Positions 16,293 to 23,727 of a DNA stretch of 64,000 nt are shown here, piece after piece (the stretch's first letter is position 1; each line of letters begins with the position of its first letter). The DNA lies in IMG/VR virus record IMGVR_UViG_3300027895_000005, positions 41,490 through 105,489 of that record; one strand, given 5' to 3'. The notes beneath the pieces are model-generated. The model made no database searches, was not told where the DNA came from, and saw nothing but the letters and a program-made list of their open reading frames with translations. The translations under genes and the position numbers were made by a program. Source of the stretch: a virus.

Positions 16293-17015
16293 TCAATCGG
16301 TAAAGGCCAAGTCGGTCTCGATCTGGGGATGCTCCTTCGACCAGTACCAGGCGATGGCGTGAGTGAGGCACCAGAGATGTTCCGGTTCGCACATCAGACG
16401 CCCACGGGGATCGTCGGCGAGCTGGGGAGCAGGCCGGCCGACGTGACACCGATAGGCGCTGTCCATACGCCGCACGATGTTCTTCAAGGTCTTGTCGGTG
16501 ACGCCAGGCCAGCAACGGATGGTGTACTCGCGAGGGTCGATCAGTTCAATCGGCCGTTCGCGGATGACGGGTTGCGCGATCTGGGGCTGGTGGTAAATCC
16601 CCATCTGAGAGAGAACCTCCAAGACCAGTTCACGCATCGACTTCGCCGGGTCGGCCGGTGCCGGATAACAGCCGTGCTTCCGGATGCAGGGCAGAACGTC
16701 GTGGCAGATCCAGCGAGTGAAACCCTTCGCTGCCGGCTTATCGCTGCGGACGATGACCTTGTAGAGACCCGGTTCGGTCACGAAGGTGGCCTCCTGCTCT
16801 CGGCCAAGGGAATCGATGACCTTACTTCGAGTAACCTCATCCGGATCGAGGCGATCAGCCACGCGACTGACCTGGTCGAGGGCAAGGACGCGGCAAGCGT
16901 CAAGGAGACAGAACAGGGGATCGGACAGCGTGCCGGCCATGCGGATGCTCAGGCCGTGGGGGTTCAGTTCAGCGGGAACGGCGAGGGACAGGGTCAGGTT
17001 CGTGTTGTCGGTCAT
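16293..17015 (-). CDS. BRO-N domain antirepressor-like protein
   Basis: 240 residues. Residues about 10-115 form a BRO-N domain: 'HGLSIRMAGTLSDPLFCLLD', 'ACRVLALDQVSRVADRLDPD', 'FVTEPGLYKVIVRSDKPAAK' and 'GFTRWICHDVLPCIRKHGCY'. The C-terminal half is a separate mixed domain with conserved Trp/Cys. BRO-N proteins bind DNA or act as phage antirepressors that favour lytic growth. It is the second gene of the leftward operon opposite the early promoter, which fits a switch role. The C-terminal domain was not recognised. Confidence 0.85.
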   Translation of the reverse strand: MTDNTNLTLSLAVPAELNPHGLSIRMAGTLSDPLFCLLDACRVLALDQVSRVADRLDPDEVTRSKVIDSLGREQEATFVTEPGLYKVIVRSDKPAAKGFTRWICHDVLPCIRKHGCYPAPADPAKSMRELVLEVLSQMGIYHQPQIAQPVIRERPIELIDPREYTIRCWPGVTDKTLKNIVRRMDSAYRCHVGRPAPQLADDPRGRLMCEPEHLWCLTHAIAWYWSKEHPQIETDLAFTD

Positions 17016-17111
17016 AAAGGAAGAGCCTCATGGTGAATGATCGGGGTAAGCAGACGAGCATCGACATGGGGTTTCTCCTCGCGAGCGAACAGTGAAGGGG
17101 CGAAGAAGCTG

Positions 17112-17357
17112 TCAGTCGTCAGCGCGGCGTTGCTTGTTGTGCTGACGTTTACCGATGACGTCCCGCGCCTCCTCCAGATAAGCGGGAGTCTTCTCAGTGA
17201 GAATCATCCGGATCACGTTGGATAGGTCGAGACCCTTCGCCTCGCCTATCAGTTCTAGCTCCTCAAGGAGACCAGCGGGAATGCGGATGTTGACTTGCTT
17301 GCCGATGGCAGGACGGCCAGCGGAACGCGGTTCGGCGCCTGTTTTATGCTTCGCCAC
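17112..17357 (-). CDS. Ribbon-helix-helix repressor-like protein
   Basis: 81 residues from GTG 17357, preceded by AAGGGG at a good distance; ATG 17399 is an alternative without a ribosome site. Residues about 19-60 read K-Q-V-N-I-R-I-P (beta strand), E-E-L-E-L-I-G-E-A-K-G, D-L-S-N-V-I-R-M-I-L (two helices), the CopG/Arc-type ribbon-helix-helix fold that binds operator repeats as a dimer. It is the first gene of the leftward operon and faces the palindrome-rich intergenic region, so it is a good candidate for the lysogenic repressor or its regulator. Confidence 0.82.
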   Translation of the reverse strand: MAKHKTGAEPRSAGRPAIGKQVNIRIPAGLLEELELIGEAKGLDLSNVIRMILTEKTPAYLEEARDVIGKRQHNKQRRADD

Positions 17358-17439
17358 GGTTGCCCCTTGGGGTGCGGTGGGAATCAGCAATCCAGGCATA
17401 GGGTAGCACCGTGGGAAATGGGCCGAAAGATAGCGCCTT

Positions 17440-17476
17440 ATCATTATAGCGCAAATACTGGACCGTCAGCATAGCG
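17440..17476 (-). promoter_or_regulatory. Leftward promoter (-10) with operator-like repeat
   Basis: On the minus strand a perfect TATAAT lies at 17448-17443. The -35 is poor (CTGACG-like, spacing 15-16), suggesting an activated or regulated promoter. CATAGCG at 17470-17476 is the inverted partner of CGCTATG at 17519-17525. It would transcribe the RHH and BRO-N genes. Confidence 0.55.
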
Positions 17477-17488
17477 AAAAGTACCTTT

Positions 17489-17504
17489 TTCAGGAATTCC
17501 TGAA
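17489..17504. promoter_or_regulatory. 16-bp perfect palindrome, likely operator
   Basis: TTCAGGAATTCCTGAA is a perfect 16-bp palindrome midway between the divergent promoters, an expected position for a repressor dimer site of the genetic switch. Confidence 0.65.
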
Positions 17505-17531
17505 TTCTGTTCGGATTACGCTATGTATCGC

Positions 17532-17560
17532 TTGACAACGCGATACGGAACCATTATACT
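17532..17560 (+). promoter_or_regulatory. Strong rightward early promoter
   Basis: TTGACA (17532-17537), exactly 17 bp spacer, TATACT (17555-17560): near-consensus sigma-70. It lies 44 bp before the first gene of the long rightward operon and overlaps the CGCTATG repeat, so it is probably the repressed early lytic promoter. Confidence 0.85.
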
Positions 17561-17603
17561 CCTTACAGGTGAATGAAAGCAACCCTCCAACAGGAACCGA
17601 CCG

Positions 17604-17774
17604 ATGAGCACCCCCGAACACCATGCCGGCTTCGCCCGCGAAGCCAACCGCGATTGCGAACCGGCCGTCCCCACCTGCTACTTATGCGGCGAGGCATGCA
17701 GCGGCAACACGCTGGAGATGGTCTACCTCGACGATGTGGCCGTTGACGTCCCGGTGTGCGACCCGGACCGCTGA
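17604..17774 (+). CDS. Small zinc-binding protein
   Basis: 56 residues; first gene after the strong early promoter. C-Y-L-C at 25-28 followed by a distal Cys (A-C-S-G) and C-D-P near the end suggest one zinc site. It begins MSTPEHHAGFAREANRD. Small immediate-early phage proteins of this kind often bind host factors, but that is only a guess from position. Confidence 0.65.
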   Translation: MSTPEHHAGFAREANRDCEPAVPTCYLCGEACSGNTLEMVYLDDVAVDVPVCDPDR

Positions 17775-17815
17775 GACCCGCCCGGACCACCTTCACCCCC
17801 TGACGAGCCCGAACC

Positions 17816-18232
17816 ATGTGCCAGCAAACCACCGACCGCCCGACCGCCCCGAAGTCCGCACCGCCCGCCGGCAACACCTGCCGCTGGATCACGACCAACA
17901 GCGCCGCCCTCATCCGCAGCGGACAGAGCGCCCGCCTGTCGATCACGGTGGACCGCAAGGTCAAGGGCGGCGGATATCGCCCCGAGACCGTGGAATACAG
18001 CGTCTGCTGGCTGGGCGCTGAACAGGCGTGGTTGTTGACGCACGACATCGAAGGCAGCGGTTCGGGCGAGTGCTTCGTCGATTACCGGGTGTCGTGGGAC
18101 TACTTTTCCTGTGACTGCCCGGCCGCGAATTACAACCTCAAGGAGCCTTGCAAGCACGCCCGTGCCCTCTTCGCCGCCCTGCCGAAGATCGGCATTCAGA
18201 TGGGCGAGCTGCGGACGAAAGGATGTGCATGA
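17816..18232 (+). CDS. SWIM zinc-finger-like protein
   Basis: 138 residues. C99-D-C101 ... C112-K-H114 (F-S-C-D-C-P-A ... E-P-C-K-H-A-R-A-L-F) is the CxC...CxH signature of the SWIM domain, used for DNA or protein interaction. The preceding 60 residues are beta-rich and typical of small SWIM proteins. Start ATG 17816. Coupled to the next gene by ATGATG overlap. Confidence 0.78.
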   Translation: MCQQTTDRPTAPKSAPPAGNTCRWITTNSAALIRSGQSARLSITVDRKVKGGGYRPETVEYSVCWLGAEQAWLLTHDIEGSGSGECFVDYRVSWDYFSCDCPAANYNLKEPCKHARALFAALPKIGIQMGELRTKGCA

Positions 18233-18519
18233 TGCCATCTCCCCACAAGGTCTATGCTCTGATGTACAACGGTTGCATCTACACGCTTCGTCCCACCGTG
18301 GGCGACCTGAAACGCTCGTTCAAGTGGGTCGGCTTCCGCGACGGCGACCGTTGCGGCTTCTTCAAGACGAAGAAGGACTTTGAGGCATTCGTTGCCCGGG
18401 AACCGGCCCTGTCTCCCCTTGGCCCGCACGCGGAGGCATCGTTCCGAGCGGAGACCTGGAGCACGTTCGAGGGGTCGCGGATCCTCCAGCGGTTGGCTGA
18501 AGCAAAAGGAGACGCATAA
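18229..18519 (+). CDS. Hypothetical early protein
   Basis: 96 residues from ATG 18229, which overlaps the preceding TGA. Basic N-terminal half with aromatic residues (VYALMYNGCIYTLRPTVG, FKWVGFRDGDRCGFFKTK), then a helical C-terminus. Not recognised; operon position suggests an early accessory role. Confidence 0.65.
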   Translation: MMPSPHKVYALMYNGCIYTLRPTVGDLKRSFKWVGFRDGDRCGFFKTKKDFEAFVAREPALSPLGPHAEASFRAETWSTFEGSRILQRLAEAKGDA

Positions 18520-19085
18520 TGGACGAATCCCTGATTCTCCCTCGCATGGCCATCTGCGAGACGCTTCGCCAGTGGCTGGTGGCCAAGACCGCCAAGCGGT
18601 TCCCCTGGCTGCGTGACGAGTTGGAGTCGCACACCTTGGAGGCCCTCTGGCGGGCTGCCTGTCGCTGCAAGAACGACGCGAAATGGGAGAGTTTCGCCAG
18701 TACATGGATGCGCGGGGCCGTCAAGCAGGTACTCAAGCTCGATTTGCCCAACGGTTGGCGATGCCGGGTTCGCTGCGCCCAGAACCAGTTGCCGCGCACC
18801 GACAGCATTTGCGAGTACGCCGAATTTCTCGCCCGCCCGGGACGCACGCCCGCTTGCCTGGACGACGCGACCGACCGCTGGGACGAATGCCTAGCCCTCC
18901 TCAACGCCAGACAGCAAGATGTCCTGACCCTCTACTTTGGCTACGACATGGGGACCACGGAGATTGGCGAACGTCTCGGGATTCACGAGCAGTCGGCCGC
19001 GAACACCCTCAAGCAGGCGATTGTGCGGCTTCGAAAAGTGATGTGGCAAGTTGCCGCCCAGCTGGCCGTGACGCACGGAACCTGA
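18519..19085 (+). CDS. Sigma-70-like RNA polymerase sigma factor
   Basis: 188 residues. A region-2-like helical block (about 30-75, with 'FASTWMRGAVKQVLKLD') and a clear region-4 helix-turn-helix at about 128-175: 'LNARQQDVLTLYFGYDMGTT' then 'EIGERLGIHEQSAANTLKQA'. Such compact sigma factors redirect host RNA polymerase to phage promoters. Here it is encoded early, so middle or late promoters (perhaps those lacking good -35 boxes on the minus strand) are candidate targets. ATG overlaps the previous TAA (TAATG). Confidence 0.85.
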   Translation: MDESLILPRMAICETLRQWLVAKTAKRFPWLRDELESHTLEALWRAACRCKNDAKWESFASTWMRGAVKQVLKLDLPNGWRCRVRCAQNQLPRTDSICEYAEFLARPGRTPACLDDATDRWDECLALLNARQQDVLTLYFGYDMGTTEIGERLGIHEQSAANTLKQAIVRLRKVMWQVAAQLAVTHGT

Positions 19086-19116
19086 CCCACACCATCGCCC
19101 CCTGACGGAGAAACCC

Positions 19117-19446
19117 ATGACCGAGAAGATCGCTGCGGAAGCGCCCATCAAGAGGAGCCTCCGCGAAGCCGTCACAACTCTTCTGCTCGCCCATCCCGTT
19201 TACCGCGGTCTCCTCCCCGGCAACATCGCTCGCGCCGGACAGATCCAGGCCATCGAAGCCGAGGACGCCGTCCGGGAAGCTCTCGTCGAACCGGGAAGAG
19301 AACTCGACGAGTTGATGGACTCGCTCCGAATCGACGCCCACATCGCCCTTCGAGAGTTCTACCGGCAGTTCGGCGACGCTTGCCCGATCGCAACAAACGC
19401 CCTGGAGCGTATCTGCAAGATGCTCGACAGCATCTGTGCGAAGTAA
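19117..19446 (+). CDS. Hypothetical early protein
   Basis: 109 residues, almost all helix by eye (IKRSLREAVTTLLLAHPVYR ... ALVEPGRELDELMDSLRIDA ... NALERICKMLDSICAK). No motif recognised. Good ribosome site (ACGGAGAAACCC) before ATG. Confidence 0.65.
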   Translation: MTEKIAAEAPIKRSLREAVTTLLLAHPVYRGLLPGNIARAGQIQAIEAEDAVREALVEPGRELDELMDSLRIDAHIALREFYRQFGDACPIATNALERICKMLDSICAK

Positions 19447-19469
19447 CCACCTCTTGAAGGAGCACCCCA

Positions 19470-19967
19470 ATGTCCGAGACCACGACTGCCTCTCTCCTTT
19501 GCCCCCACTGCTACGGCACCGGCGACGAATATCCGAACAGCCCCAGAGGCAGCCTCTCCTGCCAACTCTGCGGCGGCAGCGGCGAGGCGAGCACCATCGA
19601 CGAGCAGGCGACGGCGGTCCTGACGCCCACAGACGCGGACTCCTGCCCCTGGTGTCGCGGGACCGGCTGCGATCAGGACGCCGACGGATTCAGCCTGGAA
19701 TTGCCCTGCCGACGTTGTGGGCGTGCATCGTGGGCAGAACTAGCCATCGAACTGGCCGACGGCGCTCCCCTGTCCATCCCCGTCCTCACCCCGATGGATG
19801 GCGTGCTTGCCGATCTGCAATACGCCATCGGCTTCGCGTTGACGGATGCCAAGTACGCGATGCAGCAACTCCGCCGCGACGACACCATCCGTGCGATGGA
19901 CGCGGTGGAGCGGATCATCGCGGTGTTGGGCGCGTACTCCACGGAGACGAAAGGAAGGACATCGTGA
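19470..19967 (+). CDS. DnaJ-type cysteine-rich zinc protein
   Basis: 165 residues. Three CxxC groups resembling DnaJ zinc-centre repeats: C-P-H-C-Y-G-T-G (11-18), C-Q-L-C-G-G-S-G (31-38) and C-P-W-C-R-G-T-G (60-67), plus C-R-R-C (80-83). The C-terminal half is a plain helical bundle (LADLQYAIGFALTDAKYAMQ). No J-domain is present, so it is a free zinc-ribbon module; role unknown. Confidence 0.7.
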   Translation: MSETTTASLLCPHCYGTGDEYPNSPRGSLSCQLCGGSGEASTIDEQATAVLTPTDADSCPWCRGTGCDQDADGFSLELPCRRCGRASWAELAIELADGAPLSIPVLTPMDGVLADLQYAIGFALTDAKYAMQQLRRDDTIRAMDAVERIIAVLGAYSTETKGRTS

Positions 19968-20275
19968 GCAAACCGACCCCGACGCCGTGGACGCTGTCCG
20001 AGAACGACCTTGGCGTCTTCGGCCCAGCGCCGGACGAGTGAGGCATCGCCTGTATCGTGCTCTACGACCGTAGCACGCTCGGCCAAGGGCAAGGCATCCC
20101 CGACGACGTGCAGCGGGCCAACGCCCGACTTATCGTGACGGCGGTCAACGCCCACGACGACCTGATGGCCGCGTGCGAGGCGATCATCGCCGGTTGGGGT
20201 CATCAGGATGGGGTGTCCAGGGCCGTCGCAATGGCCCGCGCCGCTCTGACGAAGGCGAAAGAGGGCGCGCCATGA
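19964..20275 (+). pseudogene. Phage accessory gene split by in-frame TGA
   Basis: GTG 19964 (overlapping the previous stop) opens MSKPTPTPWTLSENDLGVFG..., which stops at a TGA at 20039-20041. The same frame then continues without another stop to 20275: G-I-A-C-I-V-L-Y-D-R ... A-N-A-R-L-I-V-T-A-V-N-A-H-D-D-L-M-A-A-C-E-A-I. The two halves together read like one continuous small phage protein family. GTG at 20057 could restart the second half (72 codons). Either a nonsense mutation or programmed read-through; a single base change would restore a full 103-codon gene. Confidence 0.72.
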
Positions 20276-20484
20276 AACACACTGCCTACACCCTCGTCGC
20301 CGTCCACTGCCCCACGTGCGGCGCGGAAGCAAACATACCGGCCGCCGCCGCACCCTCGGCGTTCTGCCCGTGCTGTCTGCTGCGGGAGAGCAGGGTTGTC
20401 GTGATGACGTGCGTCCAGACCGATGAGCGAGCGGCCAAACGCGGCCGCAAGGTCGGCCACAACAGGAAAGAGAGGGCGGGATGA
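20272..20484 (+). CDS. Small zinc-ribbon protein
   Basis: 70 residues from ATG 20272 (overlaps the previous stop). C-P-T-C at 13-16 and C-P-C-C at 32-35 form a zinc ribbon; the C-terminal end is strongly basic (AKRGRKVGHNRKERAG), so nucleic-acid binding is plausible. Confidence 0.65.
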   Translation: MKHTAYTLVAVHCPTCGAEANIPAAAAPSAFCPCCLLRESRVVVMTCVQTDERAAKRGRKVGHNRKERAG

Positions 20485-20801
20485 CTTGCCCATGCCGATT
20501 GACAACGCCGTGCCAGCCGAATTGCACCTGCGTCAAGCCGTACATGTCACATGGATGCCGCCGATGCTGCACCTATGGAAGCGTCGAGCAGCAACGGGCG
20601 GCAGCCGAGAGAATCGCCCGGGCCATCGACCTCGCCCCTGAATTGTTGGCGGCTCTGGAAAAACTGATTGCTGCCGCACCGGCCTATCGCGGCGTGCCGA
20701 TGGGCGTCATCACCAATCGGGCGCAAGCTCTTCTCGATGCCCACATTGCTGCCGAAGACGACGCTATTGCCGTCATCACAAAGGCGAAAGGCGGTGCGTG
20801 A
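20481..20801 (+). CDS. Cys-rich N-terminal phage protein
   Basis: 106 residues. The first 32 carry nine Cys in a tight cluster (C-P-C, C-Q-P-N-C-T-C, C-R-R-C-C), followed by a helical domain 'EQQRAAAERIARAIDLAPEL' and a conserved-looking end 'ALLDAHIAAEDDAIAVITKA'. Such Cys-cluster plus helix proteins are common in phage accessory operons. ATGA overlap with its neighbour. Confidence 0.65.
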   Translation: MTCPCRLTTPCQPNCTCVKPYMSHGCRRCCTYGSVEQQRAAAERIARAIDLAPELLAALEKLIAAAPAYRGVPMGVITNRAQALLDAHIAAEDDAIAVITKAKGGA

Positions 20802-21178
20802 TGGAGGACGTTCGCCGCCAGCGAGCAATCGCTCAACTTGATTGCGTGATCGACGTGTTCAGCGCCTGGTCCGGGCAATACGCCGACGACGACCAACACG
20901 CCGATATCGCCTGGATCATGGCGGTTGTTCCCGAGATGGAGAAAACCACAGAGTATCGCCGGGGCTGGCTCTGCGTCAGCGGTACGGCGAAGCAGGGAAT
21001 CGGCTGGGAACTTCACGCCGGCCAGTTTCGCGTCTGTTCGCTTTGCCGGTCCATCAAGGGGACGGTCTTCATCGAGTTGACGCGCAAGATGTTCCGCGAA
21101 GCGGCAAGAAAGAGTGGGGTGAGCCTGCCCTCCAAGCACGCCACCCTGTACCTCGACAGCACGAAAGGCGGCTCGTAA
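20801..21178 (+). CDS. Hypothetical protein
   Basis: 125 residues from ATG 20801 (a GTG lies one codon earlier). Aromatic- and Cys-containing middle (YRRGWLCVSGTAKQGIGWEL ... FRVCSLCRSI) could be a single zinc site or disulphide; the C-terminal end is helical. TGATG overlap with the previous gene. Not recognised. Confidence 0.65.
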   Translation: MEDVRRQRAIAQLDCVIDVFSAWSGQYADDDQHADIAWIMAVVPEMEKTTEYRRGWLCVSGTAKQGIGWELHAGQFRVCSLCRSIKGTVFIELTRKMFREAARKSGVSLPSKHATLYLDSTKGGS

Positions 21179-21504
21179 TGGACGATGACATGATCTGCCC
21201 CAGGTGCGGCGAAGAGTGCTGGCGCGACTCCGTTGACGTCGAGGTGGGCGTGATCCACGGCCCTTGCGGATGCCCCGAGTGTGGCTGGTCGAGCGATCCG
21301 CACTACGACCGCTCCGGTGGTCGCTCGCCCGCCTCCAAGGAGCAGCCTGGCTGGTACGTCGATCAGTGGGGGCGGGCGCAGCGGATCGAGGGGATCGTGG
21401 ACCGCTGCGAGCGCTTCGGTCTCCCTCGCCACATCGTGGAGGATGCCTTCCGCGAAGACAACCCCGTTCAGCCGATTGACACCATCCTTGACCCAAGAGA
21501 TTGA
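21178..21504 (+). CDS. Zinc-ribbon protein
   Basis: 108 residues; ATG 21178 overlaps the preceding TAA. C-P-R-C-G-E-E-C (6-13) and C-G-C-P-E-C-G-W (about 32-39) give two knuckles of a zinc ribbon. The rest includes 'GWYVDQWGRAQRIEGIVDRC' and a helical tail. No function assigned. Confidence 0.68.
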   Translation: MDDDMICPRCGEECWRDSVDVEVGVIHGPCGCPECGWSSDPHYDRSGGRSPASKEQPGWYVDQWGRAQRIEGIVDRCERFGLPRHIVEDAFREDNPVQPIDTILDPRD

Positions 21505-21507
21505 CCG

Positions 21508-21762
21508 ATGACCGACGCCGAATTAAACCGCCTCATGGGCCAGGTCGCCATGCAGATACGACGCGAGACCGTTGACTCGCTCCTGGCCGGCAACGACCTC
21601 TGCTGTTGCTCCACGCAGCAATACCTCGACAGGTATATCCGCGACCACGTCAAGAGTCGGATCACCATGATGGATCTGCCCCTCGCCCGGATGCACCTGA
21701 TATCGCTCCGGATGACCGAGGTGAAGCCGGATGTGTGGACCGAACCGAAACCAAAGGAGTAG
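21508..21762 (+). CDS. Small hypothetical protein
   Basis: 84 residues, helical, with a C-C-C triplet (residues 32-34) in 'GNDLCCCSTQQYLDRYIRDH'. Three bases after the previous stop. No recognised family. Confidence 0.62.
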   Translation: MTDAELNRLMGQVAMQIRRETVDSLLAGNDLCCCSTQQYLDRYIRDHVKSRITMMDLPLARMHLISLRMTEVKPDVWTEPKPKE

Positions 21763-21765
21763 CCA

Positions 21766-22002
21766 GTGAAAATCCGCATCACGATGAAGGATCCTGATTG
21801 CGAGTACGGCCCGGTTGAGGACGCCGTCAAGGCGGAACTCGAATCGGTGCCAGGACTCTCCAAGGATGAGCGCGAAGCTCTCATGGAGACCCGTTGCGAG
21901 TCGGCCCGCGCCAAACTCGATAAGTGGATGAAGTACGGCGAATACCTGACGGTTGAATTCGACACCGAGGCAGGAACCGCAACCGTCATTCCAAAGGAGT
22001 AG
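21766..22002 (+). CDS. Small hypothetical protein
   Basis: 78 residues from GTG 21766 (AAGGAG ribosome site 7 bases upstream). Beta-strand ends (KIRITMKDPD ... YLTVEFDTEAGTATVIP) around a charged helix. The same ending 'PKE' and ribosome site are shared with the preceding gene. Function unknown. Confidence 0.65.
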   Translation: MKIRITMKDPDCEYGPVEDAVKAELESVPGLSKDEREALMETRCESARAKLDKWMKYGEYLTVEFDTEAGTATVIPKE

Positions 22003-22006
22003 ACCT

Positions 22007-22330
22007 GTGCGCAAACGCGACGAACTGAACGACCCAACTAGTTGCATGAACCGCGCCCGCGACACCGAATGGACCTTCGTTCTCCTTGGGCGGGACCGTG
22101 CCGCCCCCGCAGCCGTCCAAGCTTGGATTAACGCCCGAATCCTCCTGGGGAAGAATAAAGCCAGCGATCCGCAGATCGTCGAGGCGGAAAAGTGGATTGC
22201 CACGGTGCTGAACGAGCAGGCTGCGGCATCGCTTCCTCGGTGCGGACGGTGCGCGATCAACCCCGTAACCGACCGCACCAACGAGTACTGCGCGTCCTGC
22301 TGGGAGCAGGTGACCAGGCAGGAGCAATGA
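22007..22330 (+). CDS. Hypothetical protein with C-terminal zinc ribbon
   Basis: 107 residues from GTG 22007 (AAGGAG upstream). N-terminal helical unit 'TEWTFVLLGRDRAAPAAVQA' ... 'DPQIVEAEKWIATVLNE', a pattern seen often in phage genomes, then C-G-R-C-A ... C-A-S-C-W zinc knuckles. The frame continues past its TGA with a further 35 sense codons rich in Cys/His, which may be chance. Confidence 0.68.
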   Translation: MRKRDELNDPTSCMNRARDTEWTFVLLGRDRAAPAAVQAWINARILLGKNKASDPQIVEAEKWIATVLNEQAAASLPRCGRCAINPVTDRTNEYCASCWEQVTRQEQ

Positions 22331-22617
22331 GTCTACCCCGGCGGAGTGTGGCAGCGGTGCGACGGCCGCCGCCTGCCGCCGGGGGATAAATCTCTCTGCC
22401 ATCGAATGGGCAGGAGTGTTGGGGGCTTGAAGCCGTAACGGGCGCGCGGAACTGCCTGTCCCCTCGATCGCCGTACAAGAAGCGGCGCGTTGTCACGAGT
22501 CAGGCTGCTCAGGGCGCGCCACCCAGAGCGTAAGGAGCGAGGCGTTCAGCAGGCGTCCGGGGCCTGGTCGAAAACGCAATCCTGACTTTCCCCACTGTCA
22601 ACCGTTTGGAGTAAACC
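22331..22617. other. Gene-poor spacer
   Basis: About 290 bases without a convincing gene. Small frames exist, including a continuation in frame with the preceding gene (V-Y-P-G-G-V-W-Q-R-C-D-G ... ending at about 22438), but none has a start and ribosome site. A GC-rich imperfect hairpin near 22345-22385 is visible; no promoter stands out. Confidence 0.4.
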
Positions 22618-22914
22618 ATGATCTGCCCTGATTGCAACGGCAACGCCTCCATCGTCGCCAGCCACGTCCGATACGCCGATGGTTCCGGGGCGTCCAACGT
22701 CCCCATGAAGTGCTCGCGGTGCAACGCCACCGGAGAATGTCCCGACGAGATGGCTGAGTGGATTCGTGTTGGTGAGCGGATGCGGCAGGCGCGCCTCGCC
22801 GTCTACCGCAACCTGCATCAGGAGGCAACCCGGCGCGGCATGACCGCCGTTGAACTGAGCAAGATGGAGCACGGCAAGATCAAGCCGATTCCCGCAGAGG
22901 AGACCACCCCATGA
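22618..22914 (+). CDS. Zinc ribbon fused to XRE-type HTH
   Basis: 98 residues. C-P-D-C (3-6) and C-S-R-C (32-35) form a zinc ribbon; residues about 50-92 read 'VGERMRQARLAVYRNLHQEA' and 'GMTAVELSKMEHGKIKP', the Cro/C1-type helix-turn-helix ending in the typical S-x-M-E-x-G-K. Likely a small transcription regulator within the early operon. Confidence 0.75.
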   Translation: MICPDCNGNASIVASHVRYADGSGASNVPMKCSRCNATGECPDEMAEWIRVGERMRQARLAVYRNLHQEATRRGMTAVELSKMEHGKIKPIPAEETTP

Positions 22915-23222
22915 CCTGTCCCCATCGCGACGAAGAAGACGCCCTGACCACAGTCCAGGCCCAACCGATGACCCTTCTTCCGCCCGCGCCGCACCTGTGC
23001 CGGTTCTGTGCCGCGGATCACCGGCCACACGAACCACACGACGCGACCTCGCTCTACTACCAGACGCGATTCCCCATGGCGCATGGCCGGCATCCGACTT
23101 GGGTTGACGCCCTCAGTCATTGTGCTCTGGAGGTGCAACACGATTGGCGCGAACAGCTTGAAGAACTGCACGTCTGGAGTGAACCGCCCGAAGGCGTGGC
23201 GGTGGTTGCAGAACAAGCCTGA
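22911..23222 (+). CDS. Hypothetical phage protein
   Basis: 103 residues; ATGA overlap with the HTH gene. 'CRFCAADHRPHEPHDATSLY' followed by 'YQTRFPMAHGRHPTWVDALS' is a conserved-looking phage motif with possible Cys/His metal ligands (C-x-x-C, H-x-P-H-E-P-H). Function unknown. Confidence 0.68.
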   Translation: MTCPHRDEEDALTTVQAQPMTLLPPAPHLCRFCAADHRPHEPHDATSLYYQTRFPMAHGRHPTWVDALSHCALEVQHDWREQLEELHVWSEPPEGVAVVAEQA

Positions 23223-23258
23223 CGCCCGCAAGGATGATCGCCCCTGGCCCCTGGACGG

Positions 23259-23525
23259 ATGCGCGATGTGTCGCAGAAGCTTTACAGCATGGAGGACGTT
23301 CGCCAGCGCCTCGGCATCTCGCAATCCACGTTCTATCGGTGGATTCGCGAGGGGCGCTTCCCCCGCCCTCGGCGCATCGGCGCCGAGTGGAAGTACACCG
23401 AAAGCGACTGGAGCGCCTACGTTATGTTCGGCGGTCGCTGGGGTCCCGGGCCGTTCGATGAAGACGAGAAGACGCCGAAGGGGCGGGAGAAAAAACAGGA
23501 TTCCGCCGAATCGGACGCGGACTGA
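23259..23525 (+). CDS. AlpA/MerR-type HTH protein
   Basis: 88 residues. 'YSMEDVRQRLGISQSTFYRW' and 'IREGRFPRPRRIGAEWKYTE' followed by 'SDWSAYV' match the AlpA/excisionase winged helix-turn-helix. ATG 23259 is used; ATG 23289, just inside the domain, is an alternative. Possible excisionase or regulator. Confidence 0.78.
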   Translation: MRDVSQKLYSMEDVRQRLGISQSTFYRWIREGRFPRPRRIGAEWKYTESDWSAYVMFGGRWGPGPFDEDEKTPKGREKKQDSAESDAD

Positions 23526-23535
23526 GATTTTTTCC

Positions 23536-23594
23536 GAGTGTTCGGTTGTGTCGCGCCCGTGCCGCCTGGAGTGTTCGGTTGTGTCGCGCCCGTG
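23536..23594. repeat. Two 26-bp direct repeats containing TGTCGCGC
   Basis: The 26-bp unit at 23536-23561 is repeated exactly at 23569-23594 (period 33 bp). Each copy includes GTTCGGTTGTGTCGCGCCCG. The inner octamer TGTCGCGC is the same octamer that is repeated 12 times behind the primase-helicase gene at 31.8-32.1 kb, so both may bind the same protein. Confidence 0.75.
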
Positions 23595-23727
23595 TCATAA
23601 GCGTGTTTCATGCCAAAAGCGGGACGTAATTTGTCCTTGAATCGCCCCTAATCGCCTGATACCTTTTCCCTGACACGTCTCAGGGACGCCCCGAACGACC
23701 CTTTCGCCCCTCGGAAGGAATCGCCAC

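Noticed and set aside
16051-16515. 154-codon minus-strand frame across the antirepressor end
   Set aside because: Overlaps the BRO-N gene and the gene at 15833 in another frame, with shadow-like composition.
19964-20275. Genome-wide recoding of TGA as a sense codon
   Set aside because: Most genes end cleanly with TGA in overlaps such as ATGA; only this one gene shows a disruptive TGA.
23536-23594. CRISPR-like repeat
   Set aside because: Only two copies with an 7-bp gap; no spacer array.
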